A stretch of 64,000 nt of DNA from Neckera pumila (lineage: Eukaryota; Streptophyta; Bryopsida; Hypnales; Neckeraceae): positions 46,501,022 through 46,565,021 of the forward strand of contig OZ018408.1 of NCBI GenBank assembly GCA_963969595.1, written 5' to 3'. The notes beneath the pieces are model-generated. The model was not told the DNA's origin. It did not search any database and saw only the letters and a program-made list of their open reading frames with translations. Position 1 is the stretch's first letter; each line of letters begins with the position of its first letter. This document shows, piece by piece, positions 1 to 11,944 of the stretch. A program made the translations under genes and the position numbers.

Positions 1-659
1 CCTTCCTTGCGTGAGTATAGGGCATGCCTTGGTTGTTCAATAAAGGTGGAAAATTTGCATTGCCTCATTAGGAAACTATTTAAAGAGTGGACCCCTCCAA
101 ATCCCAAGTAACGACTAAAGGAAGAAAACAAACAAGTGGTCAAGGAAAAACAAGGATGTAAACATCAGATGTGAGCATTAGTTAGTAGTACAATGAGAAT
201 GCACTTTGTTGATCCATATATAAACTACAAAAGTGGAGGCAGAGCCATAGTAGTTTTTAGGAAATAATGGAATAATTTTAGGAAAAAATACACAAATTCC
301 ATAGGATATTGGATGAAAGTAATATGATAATATGGTAATTGACTAGCATGTGGTCCTTCTCAGACACTTTGCTCTTTAGAAGAAGTTAAAAAATATATTC
401 AAACACATCCTTTAGGAGGGATTAACAATTGTCCTAGGGAAGAAGAAAGGAATTTCTATACATGTTTTGCACACCTCTACATATTGTGGATATCCTTTGG
501 TTGAAGTTATGTAGTAATCAAGTGGTTTATTTTGAACTCCACGACTTGTTGCTCAAATGCGACACCAAGAAATGTGGATGTACTTGACACCGGGGAATGT
601 GGATGTGACTTTGAGATTCCTTGAATTAATTGTTCATATTGTCACAACGTCACATTTCT

Positions 660-1060
660 TTCTATCACTTGTGCACTTCAACTTCAATAGACCTTGTGAT
701 GAGTGTCTTCTTCTTTCACTATGTAGACTTGTATTGAGTATCTTTTTTTTCACTTCATAGACTTGAACTTGAATAGACCACGTGTTGAGTGTCTTCTTCT
801 TTCATTTTGTAGATTTGAACTAAATAGACTATGTGTTGATTGTCTTTTCTTTCACTTCATAGACTAAACTTGAATAGACCTTGTGTGCTGAGCGTCTTCT
901 TTCACTTTACGGACTTGATTTAGAATAGACCTTGTGTTGACTATCTTCTTCTTTCACTTCATAGGCTTGAATTTCAATAGACCTTGTGTTGATTATCTTC
1001 TTTTCTCATTTTATGGACTGAAACTTGAACAGATCTTGTGCTGAGTGTCTTTTATCTGTG
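660..1060 (+). repeat. Minisatellite, irregular unit of about 45-65 bp
   Basis: A degenerate unit is repeated about seven times. Each unit carries a run like 'aacttgaatagaccttgtg', then 'ttgagtgtcttcttctttc', then 'acttcatagactt'. The unit length varies through small indels. The equivalent array on the opposite strand lies at about 13,040-13,350 in the other arm of the inverted repeat, so the array predates that duplication. Confidence 0.8.
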
Positions 1061-1920
1061 GCTCTATTTTGTAGGTACAAGTCCAATTTCCTTTAACAAA
1101 CTTTTAGTTTCTTTAAATTCTATCAGCTAAGATCTTTCAAAAAAGGGTCAAGCTCCAACTAGTGTACATCCTTTCAACCAAAATAAATGTTTGGTCATCT
1201 CTCAAGTTGCCCTTCCTACTTCAAAGTAAAGTTCACCTTTTATATCTTATGTTTTTTAAAATATATAATTCATAATTCATTTTTATTTTATTTTGTTTTC
1301 CTTTGAAGTTTTTATTTTTACTTCCTAAAAAAAAAAAAAAATCGTATAAATTCTTAAAATCTATTTTTTTCATTTTCCAAAAAAAAGTACTTTTCAAATT
1401 GTGCACTATGTGATTATGTAAATAGTGACATGCAAATCAAAAAGTTCCAAGTTAAGTGAAAATGTGACATGTGCTCGTGCATGTGCTAAAATGAATTAAT
1501 ACATTTAAGCCCATTATTTTTATGTTTATTGATTTTTTATCTTAGTACAAAAATCAAAACGAATTGTTATTGGAATAGTACTAATTGCATTCTAAACTTG
1601 TCAAATAGGAATTTCAAAAATGTCTATTAAGTAATGATTCTATAGAGGTTTGTAAGAAAACTTATTTGAACATAATAGACATATAAAAATCAAATATTTT
1701 AGGAGATACTTGATTTTAGTTGCTTCTTCATTTTTAATTGTGAGAGTCAAAACTATACTATGCTTGGAGGTTAGATAAAGTAATACACTCTTGAAATAAG
1801 TCATTTTTATTCTTCTTCTATTATATTCCAGTGTGTGAATGAAGTTTGAAGTGTCCAATTGTTCATCACATTTATTCAAGTTGCACATTATATATGTCAA
1901 TTTTCTTATTTATAGTTTAT

Positions 1921-2838
1921 CCCCTAAAGGCCCAAGGCCTTTTTTCTGCCCAAAAACACCCCAAATTGCCATTTTTTTAGCAAAGAGTGAAAATAAATTA
2001 AAAATGTTTTTTTTGCACATCTAATTGTAAGATCTTATAGCTAACTAGTATGAGAATGTGTGGAAAAAATTTCAGAATTTTTGACTGCACAGATTGCAAG
2101 ATATTTGAGTTTAAAGTGGAAAAAACAAGATTTTCAGCACATTGTGGGACCAGATTTTTTGACTTTAAACATTTTTAACTTAAGATTTTTGCACTATAGC
2201 GTTTTGAGATTTAAATCTTTATAGTGGTGAATTAAATTGAGAGTCTAAGAAAAAAAAAATTCAAAAAAACTTAATTATCATTCTTTAAAAAATTGTTAAG
2301 TAGAAGTAGGTACGAGATAGAAGGAAAATCTAAAATATTCATATATTTTTTATGGAATTAAAATACACTAATCCAATGGTGAGATTTTTCTAGCAAGAAA
2401 ACTAAACCATCACAAAAAAACGAAATTGAAAAATTACAAAAATTGCATTTCAAAATGAATCCTACAAGTTATTTTTTTCAAGAAGATGCTCTAACTACCC
2501 GAAAAACAAGAATGTCCATAACTTCCTCATAGCAAATCCAATTGAAATGAATCAAATCTTTCAAGATAGACAAAAATATAATCTATGAGAAAAAAATTAT
2601 TTTAAAAAAAAATTCAAAATTTTGCAAATTTTTTTTGCTGCCCTCCCTCCCCACGCATTCCAAGAAATGGCATAACTTCTCGCTCGAAGGTCCGATTTCA
2701 AATTTTTTTTTCCGCCACATACCTCTCTCAATTATTCACCTTCTCAAAAAGTTTCAAAAAATCAAGACAAAATTTCAGCCCGTAGGTACCTGCCCGAAAA
2801 CGCATTTGTCCCTTGAAGGGACAATAGGCTTTTAGGGG
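1921..2838. mobile_element. TTAA-flanked non-autonomous DNA element, copy 1 (918 bp)
   Basis: The left terminus reads CCCCTAAAGGCCC and the right terminus, reverse-complemented, reads CCCCTAAAAGCC. The flanks are TTAT (1917-1920, one change from TTAA) and TTAA (2839-2842). The other arm of the inverted repeat has an unoccupied TTAA at the matching point (about 12,280-12,300). The interior is AT-rich with no transposase frame. TTAA duplication and CCC-type ends are typical of piggyBac; assignment to that superfamily is inference. Confidence 0.8.
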
Positions 2839-3369
2839 TTAAAAATAAGGGGAAGGACAAGAATTATTGTTGCCTTTTACTTTGTGAAGTGAAAAAAGCA
2901 TAGATTGGCTTGAGTGTCAGTTTGATAGGTTAACATTTGGATTGGGCTTCAAAAGAAAAAGATGAAGTGTACTTCGATTTGAAAATGTGGCTATGTATAT
3001 CCATTATCACCCCTTCCTTTTTTAATTGCAATTCTTTCTCTATACATATAAATAGCAACTAGATTTGCTATGATTTTCTATTATTATCCTAAAAATTTAT
3101 TGGCTAAAATGTAGGACATATGTAGATACGGGGATACACTTGGGAAGGGCTTGATAATAGGATTGATCTTCATATTAAATAGTTGGGATGGTAAAATACA
3201 AAGAAGTATTATAAATTGACTTTGGGACAATCAAAGTCATTGTTTGTTGAACTAGCAAAGTATAAAGAAGTTTGTGATAGTATTTTCCTCATATTGATTG
3301 TTTGGGCTACCATAGTACAAACATGTGTATATTATAATTTTGATATTGACTATTGGGTTGTAAGAGTCA

Positions 3370-4417
3370 TCTACACCTTAACTTAGGTTGTCTATTTTGT
3401 TTTGCTTGTTTGATATGTTGAGATCTAATAAACCATGAGGCATCTGGCGGTGTTTTTGGTACCGTTTCAAAAGCTCTCGACAAGGAGGGTGCACAAACTT
3501 TTTGTGGCATTTGGCCCTACAATGTGAAAGTTATTGAATTGCAAAGTTTTTATAAATTAGAAAATTGAAATCAATTATCTTTTATTTTGGAAAAAACATA
3601 ACTTCTACATCATGAGTTCAAACGCCACAAAACATCCGTGCATTCTTTTGTGCCTAGAGCTTTCTATTGATGCCAAATTTGTGGCGTTTGGACCTATTGT
3701 GAAAATTATGGATTTTTTTAATTGAAAAATAAAATAAAATAATCTTTTATTTTAGAAAAAATATCTTTCACATCGCATGTCTAAACGCCACACAACAAAG
3801 CCCTTGCACTCCTTTGTGAATAAAGCTTGCTATTTATACCAAGAATGCAACCTCTCAAACTATGATGTAAAAATTCTTGAATATCAAAATTTTAATGAAT
3901 TAAACAATTAGAAAATTGTTTTTTTATTTATTTTGGTTGTGCCAACATCACATGATACATTGGTCTATACCTTAAAATTAGGTTGTTTGTTTTGTTTGTT
4001 TGATACGTTGATATCTAAAAAACAATGAGGGGACTAGCGGCATTCTTAGCACCTTTAGAAAGCTCTTTGCAAGGATGAGTGCAAGGGCCTTGTTTTGTGA
4101 CATTTGTACCTACAATGTGAAAGTTATTGAATTTCGAGGTTTTTATGAATCAAAAAAATGGAATGAAATTATCTTTTATTTTTGAAAAAATAAAATTTTT
4201 ACATCGCATGTCCAAATGCCATGAAACAAAGCCCTTGCATTCTTTTGTGCGTAGAGCTTTCTATTTGTATAAAAAACAAAACCTCTCACATTGCAACAAA
4301 GCCTTTGTATTCCTTCAAACATAAAAAATACTGACTTTCAAAGTTTTTACTAATTATTTAATTATTTAATTATTTTTATTTTATTTTGGATGTGGCAATA
4401 GCACAAGGCACACTAGT
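3370..4417 (+). repeat. Two tandem copies of a repeat of about 600 bp ending in CTAGT
   Basis: The segment beginning near 3372 recurs near 3971. Both contain a 'gttgtttgttttgtttgttt'-like stretch, then 'ctagcggcattctt' or its variant, then 'acaatgtgaaagttattga'. The array ends in 'gcacaaggcacactagt' at 4417. Similar ends occur at 18,651-18,685 (reverse strand) and 31,365-31,407. A fixed 3' end with CTAG is compatible with a Helitron-type terminus, but I could not define a hairpin or a 5' TC end, so the class is open. Confidence 0.5.
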
Positions 4418-4424
4418 TGCTTAT

Positions 4425-5190
4425 TATTATTATTGAAACAAATGAAATGGATTTAGGGTCAAAGAAGTAAAATACAAGCCTACCAACCATAGGTGGCTTG
4501 GCGAGAGAAAACAAGGAGAGCTAGACTAGCAATAATGACAGACATGACCTGGAGAGGTAGAGCGAGCAACCCAAAGGCACATCACTGAGAGAGGCCGTGA
4601 GGCCTCTTGCGGCTGGCCGCAAATGCAGCCGCACTCAAACACCATCTAAGGAAGCTGGAAGATGAACCTTGCACTCAGGCAGCCCAACTTGGTTGTTCCG
4701 CCTCCATCTTCACAAAAAGGTTGAATATGCATCTTCTCCTGATGAAGCAGTCAAAGAACTTGTGTTTGGTCTCCAAGGACCTTTGCTTATTGCTGCAAAT
4801 GTGTGCCCATTCAGCCCTCTCATAGTCAATGAGTCCACTCCAAATATGCAAGAGCAGGTGCTCTGATGACCAAACAATCAAGTTGAACATCATATTGTTC
4901 TTTTGGATCCAAAGAGTCTAGAGGACCATTGTTTGGGCCTCCAACCAAATCCTTTTGAAGGGATTAAACTTGCGTGGTATTATGGTTGAAAAAATGCCTT
5001 GCCTCCAAGTAAGCAGGTGCCAAAGCCCAGTCGCGTTTGCGCTGAAGACAAAGGTAATCATAATGTGTATAATCCATTGCCATGCCCACAACTTGGAGCG
5101 GCATTCCCAAATCGATGTGACAGTGTCTTCCAACTGCCGTAGACATATTATGCATTTGATGTCGACCTTGGCGTCAACTCGCCCTCTCTA
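4425..5190 (-). pseudogene. LINE retrotransposon 3' remnant
   Basis: Read on the minus strand, 5133 to 4675 gives one frame broken by a single stop at about 4918. Upstream of the stop it contains EDTVTSIWECRSKLWAWQW; downstream it contains TLWIQKNNMMFN. This resembles the zinc-binding tail after the reverse transcriptase of plant non-LTR elements, where a W-x2-L/I-W-x2-R/K-N motif is usual. The frame is followed by an untranslated stretch and a TAA-type simple repeat (about 4425-4436), as is common at LINE 3' ends. It is a dead fragment. The assignment rests on motif memory only. Confidence 0.5.
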
Positions 5191-5689
5191 GTGACTTACA
5201 GCCATCCCTATACTAGTTGATTATTGCATTGTCAAGGATAGCGTCCCGATTTGTCCTTGTATTGATTGTTGGATTGCAGAATCTTTGATGTGATTGTTGG
5301 GTTGTCGAAATACAAAGAAACGTCACAATGTGTCCTTGTATTGACTGTTGGGCTTTCAAAATACCATCAATTTGTCTTCATATTGATTGTTATACTATTA
5401 GTATTGTTGAGAGTATTGAATTACAAAAGCAACAGACTTGTAAAAAGAGACAATTGTTGTGATAGTTTATAATTAATGAAGTTGAATATTATTAAAAGTA
5501 GAACTCAATATATATAGAATATTTATTTGTACAATTTAGGATTGTATAAATTATGGGTTTGTTATATGAAATTCCAGTAAATTTGGAAAGATCTTTGAAT
5601 ATTCTTGCGTGTATGATGTTTTCTTCTGTTATTTTCTTCTTAAATTTTTGTTGATGGCTACACCACGCCATCATATTATATTTAAATCA

Positions 5690-7130
5690 ATAAATTGTTA
5701 ATAATTCTAAGATGGAATTGAAAATCACTAAATAAATCTCAAAAGTGAGATTGTTTTAGCTAGCTAATTTAAACCTCTTGAACTTATTTTTTGAAAAACA
5801 AAATTGCAAAATCTTGCATTAAAAAATGAATTCTACAAGGGATTTCTTCAAGAAAATGTGTAGATTGCCCCCAAAAGAAGATTGTCCATAACTTTCTCAT
5901 CATCAATCCATATAGAATGAATTAAATCATTCCATACAGATGAAAAATATTTTCTATGAGATACAAAATCTTAAATTTTTTGATGAAAAACAGATTTTTA
6001 TTTTGACTTTCTTTGATTTTTTTTATTGCTGCTTGAGAAACTTTATTTTAAGATTAGGGTAGCTTAACCCCTAAAGGACCATTATCCCTTTGGGGAACAA
6101 ATGGAATTTTGGGCAGGTACCTACGGGCGGAATTTTTGTTGTGATTTTTTGAAACTTTTTTAGAAGATAGAAAAACTGCTAAGCTTCGTGGGAATATAAT
6201 TTTTTTTTCAATTAGTGCTCGGGAAAAAAGGTTACGCCCAAATAAGCTCAAAACAGGGGACACGGGGCAACAAAAAAAATTTGCAATTTTTTTTTTTTAG
6301 TAATTTTTTTTTTTTTAGTAATTTTTTTTCTTATAGATTGTATTTTTGGAAAGCTTTGATTCATTTCATTTGGATTTGTTATGAGAAAGTTATGGACAAT
6401 CTTGTTTTTCCGGCACTTAGAGCATCTTCATGGAAAAAATAATTTATAGGATTCATTTATGAATGCAATTTTTACAATTTAAAGAAAAAATGTTCCACAA
6501 GGTTTAGTTTTTTTGCTAGAACAATCTCACCATTGGGATTAGTGATTTTTAATTCCATAAAAAAGGTATTAATATTTTAGATTTTCCTTCTATCTTGTAC
6601 CTACTTCTATTTAACAATTTTTTTAATAATGAAAATTAAGTATTTTTGTATTTTTTTTTTTCCTAGACTCTCAACTCAATTCTCCACTATAAAGACTAAA
6701 AGCTCTAAACTTTGTAGTGCAAAACATTTAAGCTAAAAATGTTCAAAGTGATAAAATCTAGTCCCGCAATGTGCTGAAAAACTTGTTTTTTTTACTTTAA
6801 ACGCAAATATCTTGCAATTTGTGCAATTAAAGATTCTGAAATTTTTTCCACACATTGTCATACTAGTTGGGTATAATATCCAACGATTTGATGTGAAAAA
6901 AAAAAAAATTCAATTTTTTTTACTCTTTGCTATAGAAATGGCAGTTTTGAGTGTTTTTTGGCAGAAAAATGATCTTGGTCCTTTAGGGGTTAACTTTTTT
7001 TCCTCAGGTACCTATTGAAATAAAAATTATATTTTTAAGAAGCAAATATGTCTTTCTATATTCAAAAATCATTTTGAAAAATCATAGCAAACAGTCGAGA
7101 CCTTAAAGGTCTACTTGAAATCCAATTTGT
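5690..7130. mobile_element. Older TTAA-family element, split by a younger one
   Basis: Sequence at 5690-6060 and 6994-7130 is homologous to the interior of the element at 1921-2838. Shared stretches include 'gattgtccataactttctc', 'aaaaatgaattctacaag' and 'gaccttaaaggtct'. The two parts are contiguous in the right arm (about 16,800-17,290). A younger member of the same family (6068-6989) therefore inserted into an older one. The outer termini are eroded. Confidence 0.6.
6068..6989. mobile_element. TTAA-flanked non-autonomous DNA element, copy 2 (922 bp)
   Basis: Perfect 13-bp inverted termini are visible: CCCCTAAAGGACC at the left and GGTCCTTTAGGGG at the right. They are flanked by TTAA at 6064-6067 and 6990-6993. 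The matching point in the right arm (about 16,930-16,950) shows a single ATAA with no insertion, giving a related empty site. Orientation is opposite to the copy at 1921-2838. No open frame encodes a recognisable transposase. Confidence 0.87.
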
Positions 7131-7836
7131 TCCCCCAAGGGAACATTGGAAGTTCATAGATTGAACCCTATTTGGATTTTTCTTTGAAAACCCAACTCCT
7201 AAAAAACAGTTGAAAAGAGATCCCATAAATTATATATTGGCAAGTTTTTTTTATTGATGATACTCATCTTTATTTTGTCCACCAAATTCATTACTTTTGA
7301 CTTTAAATTCAAATAATAACAAAATGCTTTCTGTATCTAGCTTCTACTCCAATTTGAAATTTGAAAAGTTTCCAAATTGAACATCAGTGCTATTTGAAGC
7401 TTGGCCTTGTAAAAAATTGTCAAAATATAAAATAAACATCGATGGATTTCATCTTAAAAACACTAAACTAGTTGAACTAAATTAATTTTAATTTGAAATA
7501 GTCAAATTTAATGAATTATACTTTATTGTAGTAGGCAACTAGGGCTTCAAGTTGAGCATTATGGACCCTCAAAGGATGCTCATGCCAAAAAGTGGTCAAT
7601 GGATGACTTCATTGTTCATTATAGACATAAGAATGCACCTATTGGTTCAATAATCGAGCACTTTTGGTGACTACCTTGGTTGTGATGGGCCGCGTGCTTT
7701 AAGGATTAAAAATATGTAAATTGGTTACATGCTGTTCTATTCATATCAATTTTTTTGAAGAATGAACAAACTTTCAAAAGATAATTTTGTTATTCATATC
7801 AACTTATTGAGATAAAATCATTCTATAATTGGATCC

Positions 7837-7840
<4 letters not shown>

Positions 7841-7867
<27 letters not shown>
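7841..7867. repeat. (AT)n microsatellite
   Basis: A run of thirteen or so AT units lies in the left arm. The right arm has unrelated sequence at the equivalent place. Similar runs occur at 8171-8190 and 21,733-21,755. Confidence 0.95.
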
Positions 7868-7872
<5 letters not shown>

Positions 7873-8388
7873 TTTTTCAATATGACGTGGCACTAACAGC
7901 AATGCAACCACTTCACATTCAAATTTTCAATTTTTTTTCCCCTAACTGCACCACGGGGGTGCAAGGCTAGCGGCCTTATTGAGGGCTGAAGATTTTCCTA
8001 ATTGAGTATTCATTGTAAAACTCTTTGTGAATAAATTTGGTTGTTTATGGTAATTTTATACTCTGGATAATTTATTTTTCAACATTCTAAATATAAATAA
8101 ATGCTTTTCAACATAAGATTCCTATAATGACCATAAATATAAAAATTTGAAACATAAATATTCCGGAATATTATATATATATATATATATGGTCATTATA
8201 GGAATTTTTATAGGAATTTTCATAGATATTATAAAAAAATTCATAGGAATTTTCATAGATTAAATTGTACATATTTAAGAAGCCAAAAATATGAATCACC
8301 AAGATTTATTACACACGTATACTAATAAACTTCTCAAACATGTTACATGAAGGAAAAAAACTATACATATGGTTTAATTAGGGTTTAG

Positions 8389-8962
8389 TCCCTAAAGAAT
8401 CAAAGCATATTTTGGATAGAAATTGTGAAAACTACCCCTTTTTTAGGGTATTAAGAAAAAGATGAATTTGTTTTCTAAAAAATTAAATGTACATGTTTGT
8501 ACTAGACTACTATAGGAATGTGTGGAATTTTTTTTAAACTTTGACCACACTGATTGAAAGATTATAACGCTTCAAGTTAGAAAAAAAAGAAATCTTCTAG
8601 CCTTGTGCAATAGGACCAATAGACTTTGACTCCTCCTTGAATGAAATTTTAAAATACATACAGTTATTATTTTTTCATTTTCATCTTGCATCATGTAAAT
8701 TACAAATCCACCAAATTTTAGAATTTGAGGAGAAATTTGCGCATGTTATCTAAAATTGCCTGGGCTGCCCGAAAGATTCAAGGCAACATAATTTTTTTTA
8801 TGGAAGTCTGACAGAAAAAATAAGATTTCTACTAAGGGAGTACATGTTTAGACCTTGTGTCAAAATTTGGAGAATATTTAACCAAAATCAACTTCATATA
8901 TAATTCACTACCTAAGATCTCTTGTGTATGTTGAATATTCACTTGGATGGTCTATTAAGGGG
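8389..8962. mobile_element. Old TTAA-family element in block Y, left (about 574 bp)
   Basis: The ends are 'tccctaaagaatc' and 'ggtctattaagggg'. They are eroded versions of the CCCCTAAAG terminus. The same element sits at the corresponding place in the right arm (14,762-15,334), so it inserted before the arms duplicated. The flanking TTAA is degenerate (TTAG and TAAT). Confidence 0.6.
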
Positions 8963-10060
8963 TAATTTTTTAAATTTTATTCAAAGTCTCTGTATTTGAT
9001 CTTTATAGTCATTGTATAATAAAGAACTCTTCATTGAAGTCATTGGATTAAAATGGTAAGTAGAAAGTAGATGGAATATGTAGTTGCAAATGGATTGAAA
9101 TCAAAGGCTCTAACCTAGTAGGTTTTAGGTACTATTGAAGTTTGTGCAAACTTTTCATTGTAAGCATATAGTGAAGATAAGAATGTGTTTTAGAGAAGTA
9201 TAGGTCCCCAAAATTATTCAAAAATAAGTTATCGAGCTACATTTAAAAAAATACATATCAATAAATACTTAAGTTACCATCACTATATAAATATGTGGTT
9301 AAAACATGAAAGAGATTATTTGTGTTCAATATTTTTGATTAAGCAAATGTTTTTGAATTCTTTGCATGACCACTATACATGTTTAATTTCTAAAGTAAGG
9401 CTTATCAAGATAGATTTAAATGGGGATGAGTATTTAACGCTTCACACATTCGTCCTTTACATAAAGGTGTACAAAATTTCTATAACACTTACAAATTTTT
9501 ACTCTTCAAGATGTAACATATTTTGGCTTTTGTTGGATGGATTGTTTTACTCTTAGCTATCATTCCACTTTAAAAATATGGAAGAATGTTTACCATCTAC
9601 ATTGCAGTGATTGTAAACAAAGTAATTGCATTGATACAATTGCATATGAACATTTCTATTTTTGTGTCCCTGTATAATACAATACCCCTCACAACAATAA
9701 TTATAATGTTATTACATCAAATTTACAACAATCAAATTTTCTATATTTCTTCAATTGCAACAATATTTTCTTTCTAATATTTTGAAATTTCTCCAGAATA
9801 GCATCCATCACATAGCCATTTTAGATAGCAACAATTTTTTGGAAACAACTCGAAGCGGTTTCAGTTCAAGGAGCCTTCGGTGATGCAAGGTTAAAGAGTG
9901 TCACTAACTAAGGGCACAAAGAAGTGTATAAATAAAGATGGTCATGAATTATCATACATGATGAATTTGCTTTTATACAAAATCAAAATCAAAAATAGTC
10001 TATGGATTTCACGAGCGAAAGATAGTGTTGCATCTACATATTTGTACTTTATCCCTCCAC

Positions 10061-11944
10061 TTTTGATAATTAATTTAATCTTCTTTTTTTAATGATTTAT
10101 CATCGAACTTAAATTGGCAACCAAATAATGATCCCTTTTTACGAAACAATGACTTCTTTCACAGAATGTCTTTTTGGCAGAAAAGCAACCCCCCTGCCAT
10201 TAAAAAAAGAGAACTGATCAAGGAAGAAAGCAATTTATTGACGCAATATGACGTACGATTCCATCATGCCCAGCCAGTGCACCTACTGCTCAATGATAGA
10301 AACTGATATCAATGGTGGTGACGCCATCCATCCGTCTGGCCGGTCTTATTCATGAGGATGAACTATGCAACCACCACTTTCCATCCTAATTTTTATTTTT
10401 TTTTAATTTATTTTTTTTAAATTCTTAAAAATTTTCTAAATTTTTTTTTTGGGGTCCGTGTTTCACGGCCTACATAGAGTAAGCAGTCCTTGTGCTAAAA
10501 CTGCTCGAGATCCCGTCCATCCCATCCCGGAGCCCCGCCATGCTTGAGTAGAGCGCAACCACTTGAATTGTTCTGTTCCTCCTTACTTGCCAGAGACAGC
10601 CATTTCATGACATGACATTCAGAACCTGCAGGGGAGTGGGTGTATTATTGGAGCCTTTGTCAGTCCATGGACGGACGGAACTGCCAAGGATTCAATGGTG
10701 ATTGACGCTTGTTATTTGCTCACTTGTTGGGTGGGTTTCTAAGTTATCAACCAACTTATTTTGTGGATACGATTAATTTTTTATTTTTTTCTATTTTTTT
10801 CTAATGAATTGTTGGGGACATGGTAATTAACACCCCATTGGTTCCATGGTAATTATAAATGGATTAGCGCAAGATGGAAATCCGTCATGTTGGAGATTCA
10901 GGCCTATTTGGAGTTGAATTGACCCCCTTGCTTGGCCCGCCCAAGCCATTCTAGGGGTGCATGTTAAAAAAAAGTCCCCATATTTTGTGCCGTCTTTGTT
11001 CACTTGTTAACACCTCTCCGAACCAATTTGGGTCCTTGGATTGCAAATATGAATTTAGAATTTGCAAATTTTATCATGTGTGACAAATAAAAAAATTCAG
11101 GGTTTTTTCTAATGGCCAAGCAAAGGGGCAGTTCACTCCAACCAAGATTCAGGGTTTGTAGTCTTGGGGACATTCATAACTGATTTTCATTATTTTAGTA
11201 TGGGAGATATTTTAGTATGGGTGATATTTTAGTACGAGTAGTAGACTTGGTCTTGTATTTACATCAACTAAGGTAGAACAGCCTATGACTTGCGTCAATT
11301 TGCTATCTTGGTCAGCATTTGGGAAGTTTTTTGAGTTCTACTAGCTATTTTCTTTCAAGTCCCAAATTAAACCGTTTTTCCAAGCCTATGGAGTCCAGTT
11401 ATTTTTTCTATTTTTTACTCCAAATAGAAATTTTATAGTTTTTTTCATCATTTTTTTGCCCATGTTTTCAAATTGCAACTAGTATTTTTTCTCTAGTTCC
11501 ACCTGCAAACTTTGAACTAGCTAATGGTTCTTTCCAAACATAGATCTAGGTACCTTGGAGAAGCTATTTGTCAACTCACGTATTTTTTTAGAGATTGAAA
11601 AGCTCAAAAGAAGCCATTTGCAAGTAGAATCAAGACATTCCAATAAGAAATGAATTTTTTGTTATTTTTCAAAGTTGGTTGGGACTAAATTGGTAATGCA
11701 TGGGTAGACCCATGCTAAACCACTCCCTGACGTGTACATTGTTCCAAAGTACATTGTCATGATGCTAAGAGGTTGCTAGGGTTGTGATAATGGGTGGGGT
11801 GAAAGAACGCAAATGAGAAGGTCTAATAGGTGTCAAAAGTGGGTGAGTGACAGTATTAAGTTGCTCTATTTCAATTTTGAAAGTAAAAAAGAAAACTACA
11901 AGTTTTAGGGAGAACAGGGCTAGAGGGCTTGTTTTTTAGTAAGT
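10061..11944. other. Unique spacer between the inverted-repeat arms
   Basis: This stretch has no counterpart in the arms and no convincing coding frame. It includes homopolymer-rich sequence at 10,385-10,455. It also holds one copy (about 10,950-11,150) of a dispersed repeat that recurs on the minus strand at 18,720-18,960 and on the plus strand at 37,990-38,230. That repeat is recognised by 'tgcaaatatgaatttaga' following a 'ccccctatattttg'-like segment. Confidence 0.5.

Larger units (their letters stand above)
430..3165 (+). repeat. Inverted-repeat block X, left copy
   Basis: This block matches, in reverse complement, about 11,945-13,560. By eye the match is good (roughly three quarters or more of bases) and colinear. 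Anchors include the text around 541-560 against 13,430-13,455, 1190-1260 against 12,850-12,930, 1650-1800 against 12,400-12,540, and 2840-3160 against 11,950-12,290. The left copy is interrupted by a 918-bp TTAA element at 1921-2838 that the right copy lacks. No protein-coding frame is conserved between the two copies. Confidence 0.75.
4325..10060 (+). repeat. Inverted-repeat block Y, left copy
   Basis: This block matches about 13,575-18,735 in reverse complement. Anchors are 4440-4700 against 18,360-18,600, 5490-5690 against 17,320-17,600, 7020-7200 against 16,740-16,930, 8050-8390 against 15,340-15,600, and 9590-9900 against 13,720-14,040. The left copy carries a 922-bp insertion at 6068-6989 that is absent from the right. 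Copies differ locally at 7840-7990, which includes a TA microsatellite. Open frames in it are not conserved between copies and are probably chance. Confidence 0.78.

Noticed and set aside
1921..1935. CCCTAAA in element termini as interstitial telomere sequence
   Set aside because: The motif occurs once per terminus within a conserved transposon end, not as tandem TTTAGGG arrays.
9293..10092. Small AT-rich frames in block Y (87, 63 and 64 codons)
   Set aside because: The frames are not conserved in the right-arm copy at 13,575-14,350, where indels and stops break them.
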